Assembly (NCBI GenBank): GCA_008828725.1
Contig: MEHQ01001746.1
Location: 760,201 to 824,200, forward strand
Length of the DNA: 64,000 bases
Reading direction: 5' to 3'
Origin: Saccharina japonica
Lineage: Eukaryota; Sar; Phaeophyceae; Laminariales; Laminariaceae
In this document: in pieces, positions 10,320-22,249 of the stretch
Layout of the letters: each line of letters opens with the position of its first letter
Position numbering within the stretch: position 1 is the stretch's first letter
Position numbers and translations under genes: made by a program
Notes under the pieces: generated by a model
Seen by the model: the letters and a program-made list of their open reading frames with translations, nothing else
Databases searched by the model: none
What the model was told of the DNA's origin: nothing

Positions 10320-11390
10320 TATTTGGAAGTTTCCACCACCACTTCCACGGAAGCTTCCATCAATTGCTTAGAAGCGGTTGGGTGCTTCTACGGAAGTGGT
10401 TGAAGCTTCCATAGAAGTGGTGGAAAGTTCCATGGGAGTAGTGGGAGCTTCAACGAAAGTGCTGGGACCTTCCAAGACGTCCATGGAAGCTTTAGGTGAG
10501 ATTACTACTGTAGTATAAGCGTCTTTGGAAGTGCCGAGTGCAAGCTTCCACGTGCTGGGACCTTCCGCGACTTCCTTGGAAGCTTTAGTTGAGGTTACTT
10601 GTATAAGCGTCTGTGGAAGTGCCGACTGGAAGCTTCCATGGAAGCTTCCGCGGACCTGCGTTTACTTCCACTGGATTCCGTGAAGTTCCATCAAGTATAG
10701 TTTACATTTACACCCTTCAAGCTGTGTCTGGAAGCTTCCATTACTTCCGCCGCTTCCGTGGACGCTTCCATGGAAGCCTCTTCTGCGGAAGTACACGGAC
10801 GTTTCCTTGGAAGCTTCCACGGCAGCTCCCACGAGAGAGTTTATGGAAATGGAAGCTTCCCGCAGATACATACGTCCTGTGGACGCTTCCAGTAGCACTT
10901 CCGTGGAAGCTTACACTGTGAACTTCGTTCCCTTCCACGGGCTTGCATGTACGCCCATCTGGTCCCACCCACTTCTACATATGTCTACTCGCTTATACGA
11001 ACGGTGACGTACTTGCCCGTCCTTCCACTGGCTTCCATGTGCTTTCACGTACTTCCCCAAAGTTACATGCCTTGTCTCAGTCTTCCACGAGGAAAGGAAC
11101 ACAGATTAAAGCTTCCACGGAAGCAAATTGAAGGTTGCTTTCAAGAAAATAGATGTGGCAAGCACCATTCAAGCAGCGGAAGTCTCCAATGATCTCTATA
11201 TTGACTTCCGCCGGCTTGTGCGCATTCCCGTGTAATTGCACCTGCTTACCGATGGACTTGCTATTGTACTGCGACTTGTGAATACTGCAGACATGGAGAG
11301 GAACAATGTAGTGGGATGGATGTAAGACGGCTGAGGGACCCGTTTTATCTTTAGCAGGCGACAAGCTTCCATGGAAGTAGAACAAATATT
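10320..11390. repeat. Dense array of GGAAGCTTCC-type palindromes
   Basis: About 1.07 kb is saturated with GGAAGC and its complement GCTTCC, usually joined as GGAAGCTTCC or TTCCAYGGAA. Perfect GGAAGCTTCC occurs at 10349, 10628, 10640, 10730, 10809 and 10851, with one-mismatch forms near 10402, 10535, 10904, 11110 and 11363. Spacing is irregular, so it is not a simple tandem array. Every frame across it yields K-L-P or S-F-H-G-S type peptides on both strands, so open frames here are by-products of the motif. It may be an old palindromic minisatellite or a cluster of binding sites. Confidence 0.75.
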
Positions 11391-14300
11391 GCAAGCTGTG
11401 CTGGGAGGCCCGCTAGACCCGTTTGAAATAGGCCGCTGCCGTGGTAATGAGAAGTGTCTGGTATAGAAAAGGCACTTGCACTCGTATGAGTTTTCAGCCG
11501 ACGCTGAGGTAGTGAATACGTGTTTCAAGTCATATACTGTACATCTGTCTATATGAATTTAGTTCCAGGATAATAATCCAATGCACCGCTGCCGTTGCGT
11601 CAAGTGTAATGGTTTGTTGTTCCGGCGAATAAAGCAAGATGTGGAGGTCCGTATGGACACATACAATAGTAAATAGTAGTACCAGAAGTCGAAACATATT
11701 AGTTGAAAGGCGGTCGGAAGCAGCGACGGGGCAGAGGCACTGCACAACCCTGTAAGCCCGTTAATACATATACGAAGTACATACATACAAGGGGGGCTTC
11801 GCCGTGGCAGGCTGGCGCCCGACTTGGATCCGCTCATGCCCGTATTGACCGAAGATGTAGGCTAATCGAGGCCGCAAATGCATTAGGGCTGCCAAGGGTT
11901 ACATTGAAACCGTGTTTGAGTGGAGAGAAATAAAACAAAGGACTCGAATTAGATGGACCAGCAACAAGTAAATGTTGCCGTCCGGCAAACCATTTACCAC
12001 CCGGCACAAGGTGTAAGTCATTTTGTTTATATGTGCCTGGTATTACATAGAGTTGGCTGTAAAGTCGGCGAAAGACATACCCGAAATATTGCCATCAAGT
12101 ACCGCTCTCATCTGGTTATGTTTCCGTGTCCTCTCTTGAGTCTACTTCAAGTTGCCGTTGGTACCTACTTGGTTTTTCCGTACAACAACATTAACTTCAC
12201 TACAACGAATAGTAGATATTGTACGTTCGTGTACCTGTAGCATACCTGATCGCATGATACGGTAATATTACATATGACACATGGATATTCTTCAGAACAA
12301 CAAACATTAAAAGGGAAAAAAAGTACGTGGCAACCCCCAAAACACAGAAACAAGCTCGTCTGGATATGAACCTCAGCCTGTCCAGCTAAATGTAATGTAG
12401 CTGTGCGTTAAACCACCCCGGCAAAAGTTATGTGTAGCTTGTCCTAGACTGAGGTGTTAATATATGTAGGAGTAGACACTTGACATAGGAACAATGATAT
12501 TTTTATTTTAAACAAAACTAGCGCTCCCCGGGACACGATGCGAGCACGGCCGTGGCCGCCCCCTGCAGAGTCGGGCGGGGCGAGCAAGGTGAGGCACGAA
12601 CACGAAACAGCGCACCGATTGGTGGATCTTATTCTCAGCTGAATCGGAAATGGCTCATCATCAAGATCTGAAAAGGTCCGTTCGATTGTTGTTGTATATC
12701 ATTTTTACTGCACGGAACTTTCTGTACAAAATTCCCTGCCCTTGGACGCCCCCGAAATCCTTGCGTGCGGCGAGACGGATCCGTACAGTACAAATGAAAG
12801 GCTCGCGTATAATGCAGCTGGCCGTACCCCCCCAACCCCCCCCCCCCCGCTCCACGAATGCACCTGGCTGCCTTTGCCTCGATCGTGACGTCGACGTGAT
12901 TAGTGCAAGCTGCCCCCTGTCCTAAATCATGCGCAATTATAAATCGCCCAACAGGCTTCAAAAAGCTCGTTCCTGCAGTGTGCATCACACCTAACTTCAG
13001 TCGGTCTGCCGTCACCACGTCTGCAACGACCACAACAAGTGGACAAAACGGCAGTTCGGGCTACGGCGTAAGGGGATGACCATAACAATAGCACTGCCCA
13101 GTTCTAGTAGAACTCACCTCAGGAACACGACAACACGCCAGTTACCAGGGCACGGCATGGAGGTATAAAGCATTGCATGAAGCAAACCATTTTCCAGTGT
13201 CCACCATTAACTTATAAGGATCGAACAAGGAAAACACAACAACAACCGACGAAAACATCAACCCAGTCTGCGGTATGGAGGGAGAAACACACCACAACCA
13301 CCAACCCGCCCGCTCGCCCGCCCGCCCGCCCGAGCCACAGTTTGCTCAACACACACCACGCAGGCACCGACTCCAGAAAAATACTAATACGCAAGTACAC
13401 GTTTGCCATGTAGGCATCAGCACACTCAGGACAATCAAGGCACCCCCGCAAAAACAACCTACGACAATCATGATATAAGGTAGCAGTTCCTGCCGGAGAT
13501 GTTTAAACCATCCAGCATGCTTAACACCCTCCCCACCCCAGATGCCGCCATGAGGCGAGCGCCGCCTACAATAACAGAGCTGAACGCCAGGAAAGAGTAT
13601 GGCATAACGTCAAACACACAATAGCCCCCCCTTCGTGTGTACACCGCCTCGAAAGGGGTGCATGGTCAATGGCCCAATGACTAAGGTGCGCAACAAACGG
13701 GCGTCTCCCCCTCTTATCTGCTGCAACCTACACTTACAAATGCGGAATGACGACAAGCACGGTTACATACTCCAATTCCAGCCTCTGGACGTAATCGGGT
13801 GCAAACGTGCTTAAGTCCCCCCCCCCGTCTCTGCTGTCACCACTCAAGCACCGCCGAGAACATTTGCCGTCCAATGTACGATGTTGTTGTATCAAATACC
13901 TACACTACCCCAACCCAGCGTCGACCACATACGTTACCATAAATAAGGAAAACCTCGACGCGCAAGCATAATGTAGCGGCCATGAAGAGCTACGATATGG
14001 AGATCACTACGCAACACCCTCCCAGCGTCTACAATTTGTAACTACATCAACGCTAAGGCATGGACGCATACCCACACCACAGCTGCCCCCCTCCTAATCG
14101 GACCACGGTTTACTGAACCACAAGTACACCCTCACCGATCGAAGCAAGACAGAAAAGCGCCAGGCAACGCGACGTCATCAGCCCATGAACATAATTACGC
14201 AAAATCAGAACACGTGAAGAAGACGTAAATAATACCCCCTCCCCAGGAAAGGGGGTACGACGAGCAAACAATATATGTAACCTATGGAAACAATGTAATG

Positions 14301-15679
14301 AGCGCCCAACTGTTAGTGGTGTCTCTATCAGGAGTAGGACCTGTTCTCCGTCTCGTAGGGGATGCACGGTGAATGGTCACATGACTATGACAGGCAGAAA
14401 TGGAGTACCCCCCCAATGGCCACCGACTAGCTAACCACAACAACGCAACCGCCGACCCTGCATTAGAGGACAAAACGGTCGGTCCAGCCAACTTCAACGT
14501 CATTGGGTCCTGAGCATAACCAAACAATCCAAATCTAGCGTTCACAACTACATACTGCGTCAACATTGCGAGATCCGCCGCAGTAATATCCCCATACCTA
14601 AAACAATGATGGCTACGGCATGGCGGCATAGTCCCAATACCGCCCGCCCGCTCCGAAAGTATTGACCACCGTTAACTCAACCACCACCACGCAGCGCCGA
14701 CAGCGACCACAAAGTAACGACAACCACGGCGACGTCATCGATCCCAAATCGAGGAAACGGCAACAGAGACTAGATATAAGATAACCACAACGATGCGCCG
14801 ACCGTACCAGTCGAATATAAATCCATCCCTTGCAACGAAATTGTTGCAAGAACACAAATATGCAACGCCCTTCCAGCGACCCCGACGCTCTTTCGCGTAA
14901 CAATCAGTAATCCCGCCGCACCAAGCATTTTATTAACCGCCTATCAAGGCTACGGCATGTAACCCCCTCCCGGCGGTTTCCGCCTGCGTTACATACTTTC
15001 GTGTGCTAGCGTTCGCCGTTTTCGTTTCCAAAAACAGTAGCAACGCCTCGGCATCAACAACCGAATAAACATCCAATAAATTGTACGGCGTGACGAAATA
15101 ATGAAATAGCAACCCCCCCCCACACACACCAAAACAGCGATGCAAAAACATTAATTCGTGATCGTTAAACAGGAGGAATCGATGTTGTGCTCGAGAACGA
15201 ATTATCGCATCAATAATACATCCAAGTAGTTACGCTGCCGTACTGCACTGGTCCGTCTTTCGTGTGTCGCCGGGACCACACAAAATAGTTTAGTTTATTT
15301 ATTTGTCTTCTAAGACCTGCCCCGGACTGACACAACACATCATATATACGTGCGTTGAGACACAGCACTAACCACGGCCACCGAGTGTTCGCCTAGCAGA
15401 TCCCGAGTCTGTGCAGTACTTGCAGGGTGTATATTGCACTGAGCAGAGAGTTTTCGGTTGAAAGATTTAACGCGGTTTTTGTGTGGAGTTCTCGCATCGG
15501 GCGCGAAGCCTGGTCCCTGTCTGTCTCAACGTGTCTGTGCACCGAATAGGAGGTCATTTCGGACATGAATCAGTTGATCCAGACACGGATGATGCTCTCA
15601 TTTCCCAAGCGATACCTCCAGACAAGGGCATCTAGGATCCTAAACGCTGGCAGCGAGGGCGCTCAGCACGATGGGGGGG
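11391..15679. other. Gene-poor region; C/A-rich plus strand with low-complexity tracts
   Basis: No convincing gene. 12600-15150 is markedly C- and A-rich on the plus strand, with C runs near 12836-12850, 13818-13825 and 15112-15121 and a CCCG-type microsatellite near 13306-13335. Phrases such as CTACGGC[AG]T (13055, 14613, 14949) and ACAACRMYGCRMCGCCGAC (about 14436, 14786) recur at irregular spacing, suggesting a much-decayed repeat. Open frames such as 11953-12240 (plus, ATG, 95 codons) show no family I recognise. Confidence 0.5.
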
Positions 15680-16011
15680 TTTTTTTTTTTTTTTTTCCAT
15701 CCCATTTATTATCTTTGCACTTCCGTCTTTCTCCCTCCCTAGTCGTAACTCAGATCCGAGGTCACAAAGTAAGCTCCTCTCCCTCCTCCCCCACTACGAT
15801 TCTTGCCTTGATTTTTTATCGCGCAGAGGGTTCAGCCTTCCCAACGCTCGTCGATTTTCATCGAATTTTGCTAACTCACGCTCTCGCGCTTTCAGCTAGT
15901 CAAGATTTTTTGCGAGAAAAAGTCCCTACGAGCATGCACTCGGGGGGGCTCGAACTCGTGACCTTGGCGCTAACAAGCTTCGTGGTTTCCTGCTAGCCCA
16001 CCGGGGCGACC
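15680..16011 (-). mobile_element. tRNA-derived SINE, copy 1
   Basis: On the minus strand the element starts GGTCGCCCCGGTGG at 16011, followed by a tRNA-like head with a B-box-like GAGTTCGAGCCCC (about 15948-15960). It then has a body of about 230 bp and ends in a 17-nt A run (T15680-15696 on the plus strand). Its last 130 bp, including GTAGTGGGGGAGGAGGGAG and GATAATAAATGGGATGG, are nearly identical to the SINE at 56216-56544. The head and middle are more diverged. No target-site duplication could be seen, so the insertion is probably old or its flanks have decayed. Open frames inside it are not genes. Confidence 0.85.
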
Positions 16012-18091
16012 GGCCTGTGTCTAGCAATTATTAGATTTGGGATGTCCTATATCAGAGAGGTTCTGTTCTTCTCTTACAGAGTACGCAACAGGGGGGCCGA
16101 TGTTATTGGGCGGAACGGTCTCTATGTGAAGACGGTGTCATTGATTGTTGTTAGAATTATTTTACCAGCATACTAATGTTTGTTAGATTTTCCCCTTCCC
16201 GTAGTTACCATATCGCTTTTGTTTTGATATATATACTGCAATCGAGATTGAGAAATTTGGTATCGGGATTGCCGTTTTACGTTTGAAATTCTTTAGGGTG
16301 GAATTTGGCAATGATGGAGAATGGGATTTGGGGTTGCCGGTTAACCCTGTCAACGATATATTACGGACGTTGGGATTTGTCGTTTCAAGTTGCAATTGAT
16401 GATGAGTGGTTCGGGACCTCTCGTGTCTCGCGACGAATAGGGGGGCTGTTGTAAGGCGATTGCTCGATACTGGGGTCCGGATATCTGACAGTTTCATACT
16501 GGTCTACTGAGGTTGGGGCTATATATTGTGTGGTGAGACAGTATGATCTGAAATGATACGTGCATGCCTCGGCATGGATGCTGCTCCCTACGGGGGCAGT
16601 CGATCATGATAACGATACGACCCGGACTTTGATGAGAATATACTGTCCGTACCTTTTACAGGATGGAGCGTGACGGAAAGGTACTGCTCAGTCCTGTCCG
16701 ACGTGTATGGTGGGGAACTTTGACGACAGGTACTGGCCTCCTTGTGTGTGTTTGGTAATTGGTGGTGTGGTGTATATTATCTGCTGCTCTTCTTCCACGA
16801 CTCATGGTATAACCACGCGGGCCAGCAAGTGACGCGTTCGACAGCGGCGTATACCAACAGGACCTTGTGTTCGATCGAGTTCCCAAGCTGTTCGAAGAAA
16901 AAAGGTTGGAGCGAAGTTTGATGTGATCCAGGGTCCGTCTGACTGGGTCACGAGTCTACTGCAGTTGAAGTCATCATGCGACATTGCTACTACTATGACT
17001 GCAGTAGACAAGATGTTGACGACGGACTCAAATTCTTGTTGGGACGACCTCCAATCCAACAGTTTGACGAGTTATTTTGTATCGATCCTCTACAGCAAAC
17101 ACCACCTGTAAGTTACGTCATTCGTCAAATTCGCGTACGATCTTACTCCCAGAGCCGATAATTGTGGCGGTTTGGTTCTGAAGTTGTCGTTCGATGAACG
17201 GCGGATGTGCCGCTAAGGAAATTGCATTGGCACAAGTAGAAATAGTCTTTGGCCTGGAGAAGGAGTCGTTGACTCCAGAGGCAAATTATATTAAGTGCTG
17301 GCAGACCCGGAGTTCGCCCTATGCTTACTGTATCTCCCGTACTGGCGTGGTTATCTCGTCGAGCAATACACCAGGCTACGAACCGAACGCGACCCTTACA
17401 CCTAACCCACCTCTGGCTTACATATATCCAACATCAGGGCAGCCCGAGCTGATTATCAACAGCTCTGTAGTAGCACACGAAGACGCTAATCGTTCTGATG
17501 GCAGCAATGGTTGAAGGGTCTGAGCCAAGTCTTCATCCCCCAGACAACCTACAGCAGAAAGACAGCCCACGTCAGTCAATCTGCACACTGAGACACCGAC
17601 ACATTTGAATGCCATGTTCGTGGACCGCATCATGGCGGCCAGGCGCTAGTTCAGATCGATAGCTGTAGTTGGCTGATGTTTTTCAAAGTCCTGGAATATG
17701 AGTCAACGAGCTACTAACTACATTGCCGATGCCCGCTGAACAAGCAACGACCTTGAGCCAAAGCTCAATCGCGGTTTGACGTCGGTCTTGTAGCACTGCC
17801 TGCATCCTTTTACCAAGGAAACCCCAACGTACCTAATATAAGTATTGTCCTATGTCACATGTTATTTAGAATGCCTTCGGCCCAAGCAGCTTTGTAACGC
17901 TAAAGCTCTAGCAACAAGGCATAGGCAACCCTTAATACAGCGAACGCGCCAACGAGGCAACGGCCGGCGCTACGGAACCGCCTACAGGAACTGGGGAGGG
18001 TCGTGGTCGACAAAGGTTTACTCTGCCCTCGCAGTCGAGGGGCTCCGGAAATCACGGAATTGGAAACGTCGTGGTTAACTACACTAACCAT
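16012..18091. other. No recognised gene; weak open frame at 17194-17514
   Basis: A plus-strand ATG frame of 106 codons at 17194-17514 (start M-N-G-G-C-A-A-K-E-I) has ordinary protein-like composition but no motif I recognise. Shorter frames at 16923-17161 overlap in two registers. On the minus strand 16183-16497 is a Ser/Thr/Asn-rich frame, probably chance. These could be exons of an intron-bearing gene, but no convincing splice sites tie them together. Confidence 0.25.
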
Positions 18092-19336
18092 TCAAAAGAA
18101 ACACTCAGCTTTAACATGAACTGAGGGGCCCCTTTCTGGACCGTAGGATGGGTTACGACTACTTCTCCTTCTGCGAGCCCTTTCGACAGTGCACACAAGG
18201 CCGCTCTCGATGGGGCCGTGATCGTCGCAGTGGGTAGGCTGCTTCATATTGGGTCCCCAGCGCGAAACACTTCTACAGCCCTTGGCCTTGCAAAAAGCTC
18301 CGAAGTTGACAACCGGAATGCCTAAGATATCGCCCTTATGGTGCCGGCACGTAGTGCCCTTACCGTCGGTCAGCACACCCCAGGTAGGTCGCCTCAGGCA
18401 GGAGGTGTGGGAGCATCGTATGATAATGACGTTTATCATGCCGTCCTCAGCATGTTGTTTGCAGTACGCCGCCGTCTTGCTGTCATTAACGTTATAGCTC
18501 GCTATTCTCGTGCAGGAACCATGTAAACAAAACCTGCTACGAACGTTCACCATGTTATGTTCTGCATGTTGCTTGCAGTACGCCGGCATCTTGCTGCCCT
18601 CAACATTAAAGCTCGGCCCCGTTGTGCAGGAGTCATGAAAGCAGCGCCTGCTTACAAGATCCACCATGCCTTCCTGAGCATGCGGCTTACAGTACGCCGG
18701 CGTCTTGCTGCCCTCGACATTAAAGCAAGGGTGCGTCGTGCAGGCGCCATGTAAACAATACCTCCTGCAAATATTCACCATGCCATCTGCAGCGTGTTGT
18801 TTGCAGTACGCCGCCGTCTTGCTACCCTCGACATTGAACTTTGGTGTAGTCGTACAGGAGACATGTAAGCAATGCTTGCTTTTGACATCAACCATTCCAT
18901 CTTTAGCGTGTTTCTTACAATACGCCGGCGTCTTCTTGCTCACAACATTAAAGTTCGGCCACTTCGTGCAGGAGTCATGTAAGCAATGCCGTCTACAAAT
19001 GTTCACCATGCCCTCCTCGGCATGTTGTTCGCAGTACGCCGCCTTCTTGATGCCCTTGGCATTAAAGGTCGGTTCCGTACGACAGGAGTCGTGTAAGCAG
19101 CCCTTGCCATTAACATGAACCATTCCGTCTCCAGCATGTTGCTTGCAGTACTCCGGTGCCTGGCTGCCCTGAAAATTAAACTTCGGCCGTTTGGTACAGG
19201 AGTCGTGTAAGCAACACCTGGTCACGACATCGACCATGCCGTCCTCAGCATGTTGCTTGCAGTACACCCCCGTCTTAGCGCCCTCGGTGTTGAAGCTTGC
19301 TACCTTCTTACAGGTGGCATGTAGACAACGTCTCAT
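18092..19336 (-). CDS. EsV-1-7 domain cysteine-rich repeat protein, 414 aa, 8 canonical + 2 variant repeats
   Basis: After M-R-R come eight contiguous 38-residue units C-X4-C-X16-C-X2-H-X12, most starting C-L-H-[DG]-[SA]-C. Two variant units follow from residue 308. The first reads C-S-H-T-S-C then T-T-C-R-H-H with 15 residues to the next Cys. The second reads C-K-A-K-G-C then T-H-C-D-D-H. A basic tail (R-A-R-R-R-R) ends in V-K-A-E-C-F-F. The same C-terminal layout occurs in the gene at 47785-49026, so it is probably a real domain of this subfamily. The ATG at 19336 is chosen since the frame upstream offers only TTG, and the first Cys then falls at residue 4 as in the paralogues. The leader GGATATAATG resembles GGTGATAATG of the long genes. 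Single exon, no signal peptide, appears intact. The role is unknown beyond family membership; metal binding is inferred from the Cys/His pattern. Confidence 0.9.
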   Translation of the reverse strand: MRRCLHATCKKVASFNTEGAKTGVYCKQHAEDGMVDVVTRCCLHDSCTKRPKFNFQGSQAPEYCKQHAGDGMVHVNGKGCLHDSCRTEPTFNAKGIKKAAYCEQHAEEGMVNICRRHCLHDSCTKWPNFNVVSKKTPAYCKKHAKDGMVDVKSKHCLHVSCTTTPKFNVEGSKTAAYCKQHAADGMVNICRRYCLHGACTTHPCFNVEGSKTPAYCKPHAQEGMVDLVSRRCFHDSCTTGPSFNVEGSKMPAYCKQHAEHNMVNVRSRFCLHGSCTRIASYNVNDSKTAAYCKQHAEDGMINVIIIRCSHTSCLRRPTWGVLTDGKGTTCRHHKGDILGIPVVNFGAFCKAKGCRSVSRWGPNMKQPTHCDDHGPIESGLVCTVERARRRRSSRNPSYGPERGPSVHVKAECFF

Positions 19337-20688
19337 TATATCCAAATACGTCGATTATGCTGAAATTCCTGGGGAAGCCGAGCAGAAACGGTGGCACGAG
19401 AAAACGGGCGTGGGTCAAAATATGTAAAACTCCCGACTTATGACACAAGAAGAAACTAAGACTTTTTTACGACCGCGCAGACGTGAACCCTAGCCATTTC
19501 AAATGAGTATCACCAATACGTTGGTATGCATGTACAGCGGTTGCACACTGAAAACCCAACTGACAATCCCGATCGTACCTAAAAATATGACACAACTTTA
19601 AGGTTGCGTTGTTCATGCTCAACTCCCAGCTGCGATACTTTGCTCCTGGCGAAACTGGAACGGGGGAAAGTCATACACGTACCTTTGTGTAAATCTGAAT
19701 GGTTAGAACTACGACGTGAAAGCATGTAATGTGTACCACTGTCTGCCCTCCCTGGGTAGTTTGCAGTACTATAACTCATTGGTCGGGTACTAGGGCACCG
19801 CCGTCGTGCATCCGCATTGCCATGACCCTATGATGCTATATCACGCAGCAGCAAGAACATGCTAGAAACAAACGTGGGTACGGTGATCGCACATCCTAGC
19901 ACCACAGCGATTTTAGGGCAGTGTCACGGCCAGGCTCGTTTTAGAGATGAATAAGTACGGTGGTATTGATGGGCGACCGCACGTTTGGGAACGTGGAAGA
20001 CACTCACCAGTAAACAACTATGTTTTGAGGCAGTAATGTGGCTCGGTAAAGTCACTCACGCAACGAATTTCTAAGGCAGCCATCAGCACTTGGAGCCAAC
20101 ATACTGGTGGATCTGCATTTCAGGCACGCCATGCAACGATGGAAGGTACGTTACCACACCACTACTTATAGCTGCAAAATACAACCTGACGGACTGCTGG
20201 TTCCGTTCACTGGTGATGTAATGGACAGACACCGGACACAAAAAAGTAGTAAAACAGAGAGATATCACCACCAAGGCCTTCGTGTGTCGAGCACAGCGGA
20301 CAAGGGGCGGTATCATTTTGTTACCACATACCTGGTACATGCTAGCAGATATATGTTTGACCGCATTTCCGGTAAAATGTGTACTTATAAAAAATGCCCG
20401 CAAAACTAAACGACACTCGAACCTGTGCTCAGTGTAGGGTACCTTTACACCTGGTGTCTAGCAGGCGATTCGTGTTGAACAACCGTCACACATTTTCCTC
20501 ACAGATTGAGTGTGCAGGCGAAAACAAACCTCCACGTCAAATCGTTTTGTTGGCTGAGCGCTGCTTACGCGAATAATCGATAAACGTCATACATAGACGG
20601 ACACCAACGTCTTACGCTTGGTAACACCAGCGCAGTGCGCCAGCATGACAATCAATCGCAACAACTGCGTAGCGCATGCTCGACATTG
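19337..20688. other. No recognisable gene
   Basis: Upstream flank of the minus-strand EsV-1-7 gene. Overlapping frames of about 100 codons lie on both strands at 20083-20409, which is more typical of chance than of a gene. No repeat shared with the rest of the window was found here, and the flank is not like that of the gene at 47785-49026. Confidence 0.5.
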
Positions 20689-20935
20689 ACGCGTGCTACG
20701 ATAAAAGTAGCAATTTCTGGCTGAATCGGTTTCTGAACGGTCGGGCTCCTTAACTCGAAATCGTCGGACGTTTAGTCTCGTGTTGCAATTTGTTTAAGAG
20801 TAGACTCAGGTCATGAGGTTGTTCATCGGAAATCACTTTCAATCTCCTCCAAAACCCTTTTTCCGGTGACGTACGGAGCTCCTCCAGTCAGGAGCTCCGA
20901 AAAAACGTGGAGCAACCTCCACCGTAGCATGCGTC
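20689..20935 (-). mobile_element. MITE, copy 2 (247 bp, 5-bp target duplication)
   Basis: On the minus strand it starts CGCATGCTACGGTGGAGGT and ends CCGTAGCACGCGT, the same termini as the element at 771-1016. It is flanked by CATTG at 20684-20688 and 20936-20940. Internal matches to copy 1 include GGAGCTCCT, TTTTGGAGG and GAGTTAAGGAGCCCGACCGTTCAGAAA. The target-duplication length agrees with copy 1, which supports the element boundaries. It has no coding capacity. Confidence 0.85.
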
Positions 20936-20940
20936 CATTG

Positions 20941-22249
20941 AACTATAAACTCTATGGTTTGCTATCTGCTAAAAACCATCGGTCGGTGGGCCGAACCCAT
21001 CCGCTGTCCCCATCTTGGCACCAAGTATAACCGAACCCTGACTTGAGAGCACAGATATTGTTACTTTTCCAAGCGTAGCATATTCGTATTGTATCTACTT
21101 AGCTCTGCGGGTTCGACCAAGACGCTCTCATTTTAATGTGGCAACGGTACGAGCGCGCAAAACGGGTTATCATGAGCATGAACGTGGACGATCTGTTGCT
21201 ACTGATGCAACGGTACAATCACGCAAAAAGGATTGTCACGAGCACGGAGGTTTAGAAGCTAACCTTCGTAAAACTGTCAATACATGGACGTGTTAGTCCA
21301 AGAATAACAAATTCTTGGAAACGAACCGCGCTAAACTGACCGGTTGCTCTAAGCTCCATTAAGTTTGAGATGGCTTTATATTGTGCAATCTGCATGACGT
21401 ATATCCGGTATTTTCAAGTTACGTCATTTTGACCAGCAACCTCTGTTACATCCTTCTATTACACGGTCTGTCAAAGATTTGAATCATAGTCAAATATAAA
21501 ACAATAAAACTTCACGACACTATCAACTTACCCACATTAGGCCTACTGGTTGTTACAGTACTTTGACCAGGGGTCCAAACCTACCTGTTCAGTGTTTCGA
21601 GGGGGTACTCACAACAGCATCAGCGCCACCGACAACAAACAATATTGACATTTTCGCGTTGCAGTCAATGTACGATGTGGACTATACAATACCAGGAGGG
21701 CGCAGTGCAACCACGTAGTCGAACCAGCTATCGACACCGTGGCTTAGAGAAAGAACCTGAAGGCATTTTCGACATCTACCATCCCCATCTCACAAACACA
21801 CGGTCGCCTAGATCGGTATTAACTCATGCAATATATACATAAGGTGTCGACATATTGAATATCGCCTGACATTACAATGCGTACATAACAAACATGCGAT
21901 TGCTCAGGATGAACATACACAATGTACCATAACATTCGTCGAAGGAAACTATGATTAGGGTAGACCACAGGCAAAGTCATGGGGCCACCCTTACACCGAA
22001 TGCACCGACGAGGAACCGGCAAGTACTGAACATATCGACGAGGGGCCGGCATATACCGAATGCACCAACCGGAGGTCGTCACTTGCTGAACGACTTGGGG
22101 GGTGCATATTATAAGGAGGTATATATATATTAGTGTACACTTTGGTGTTGGCACATCGGGATATTTACATTTCAGCCGCGGGGTGGTTTTCGCCCTCTTG
22201 GTTGGGCAGCACGAAGGAGGTCCATGTGTACACTACAAGCCAAGCTTGG
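20941..22249. other. No recognisable gene or repeat
   Basis: Frames are short on both strands. A small cluster around 22000-22080 repeats ACGAGG and CATAT phrases, but no unit could be defined. Confidence 0.4.

Noticed and set aside
10613-11102. Several overlapping frames of 60-105 codons with K-L-P and S-F-H-G-S repeats
   Set aside because: They arise from the GGAAGCTTCC motif in every register on both strands.
15565-15996. 143-codon plus frame
   Set aside because: It runs through the minus-strand SINE and its poly-T tail.
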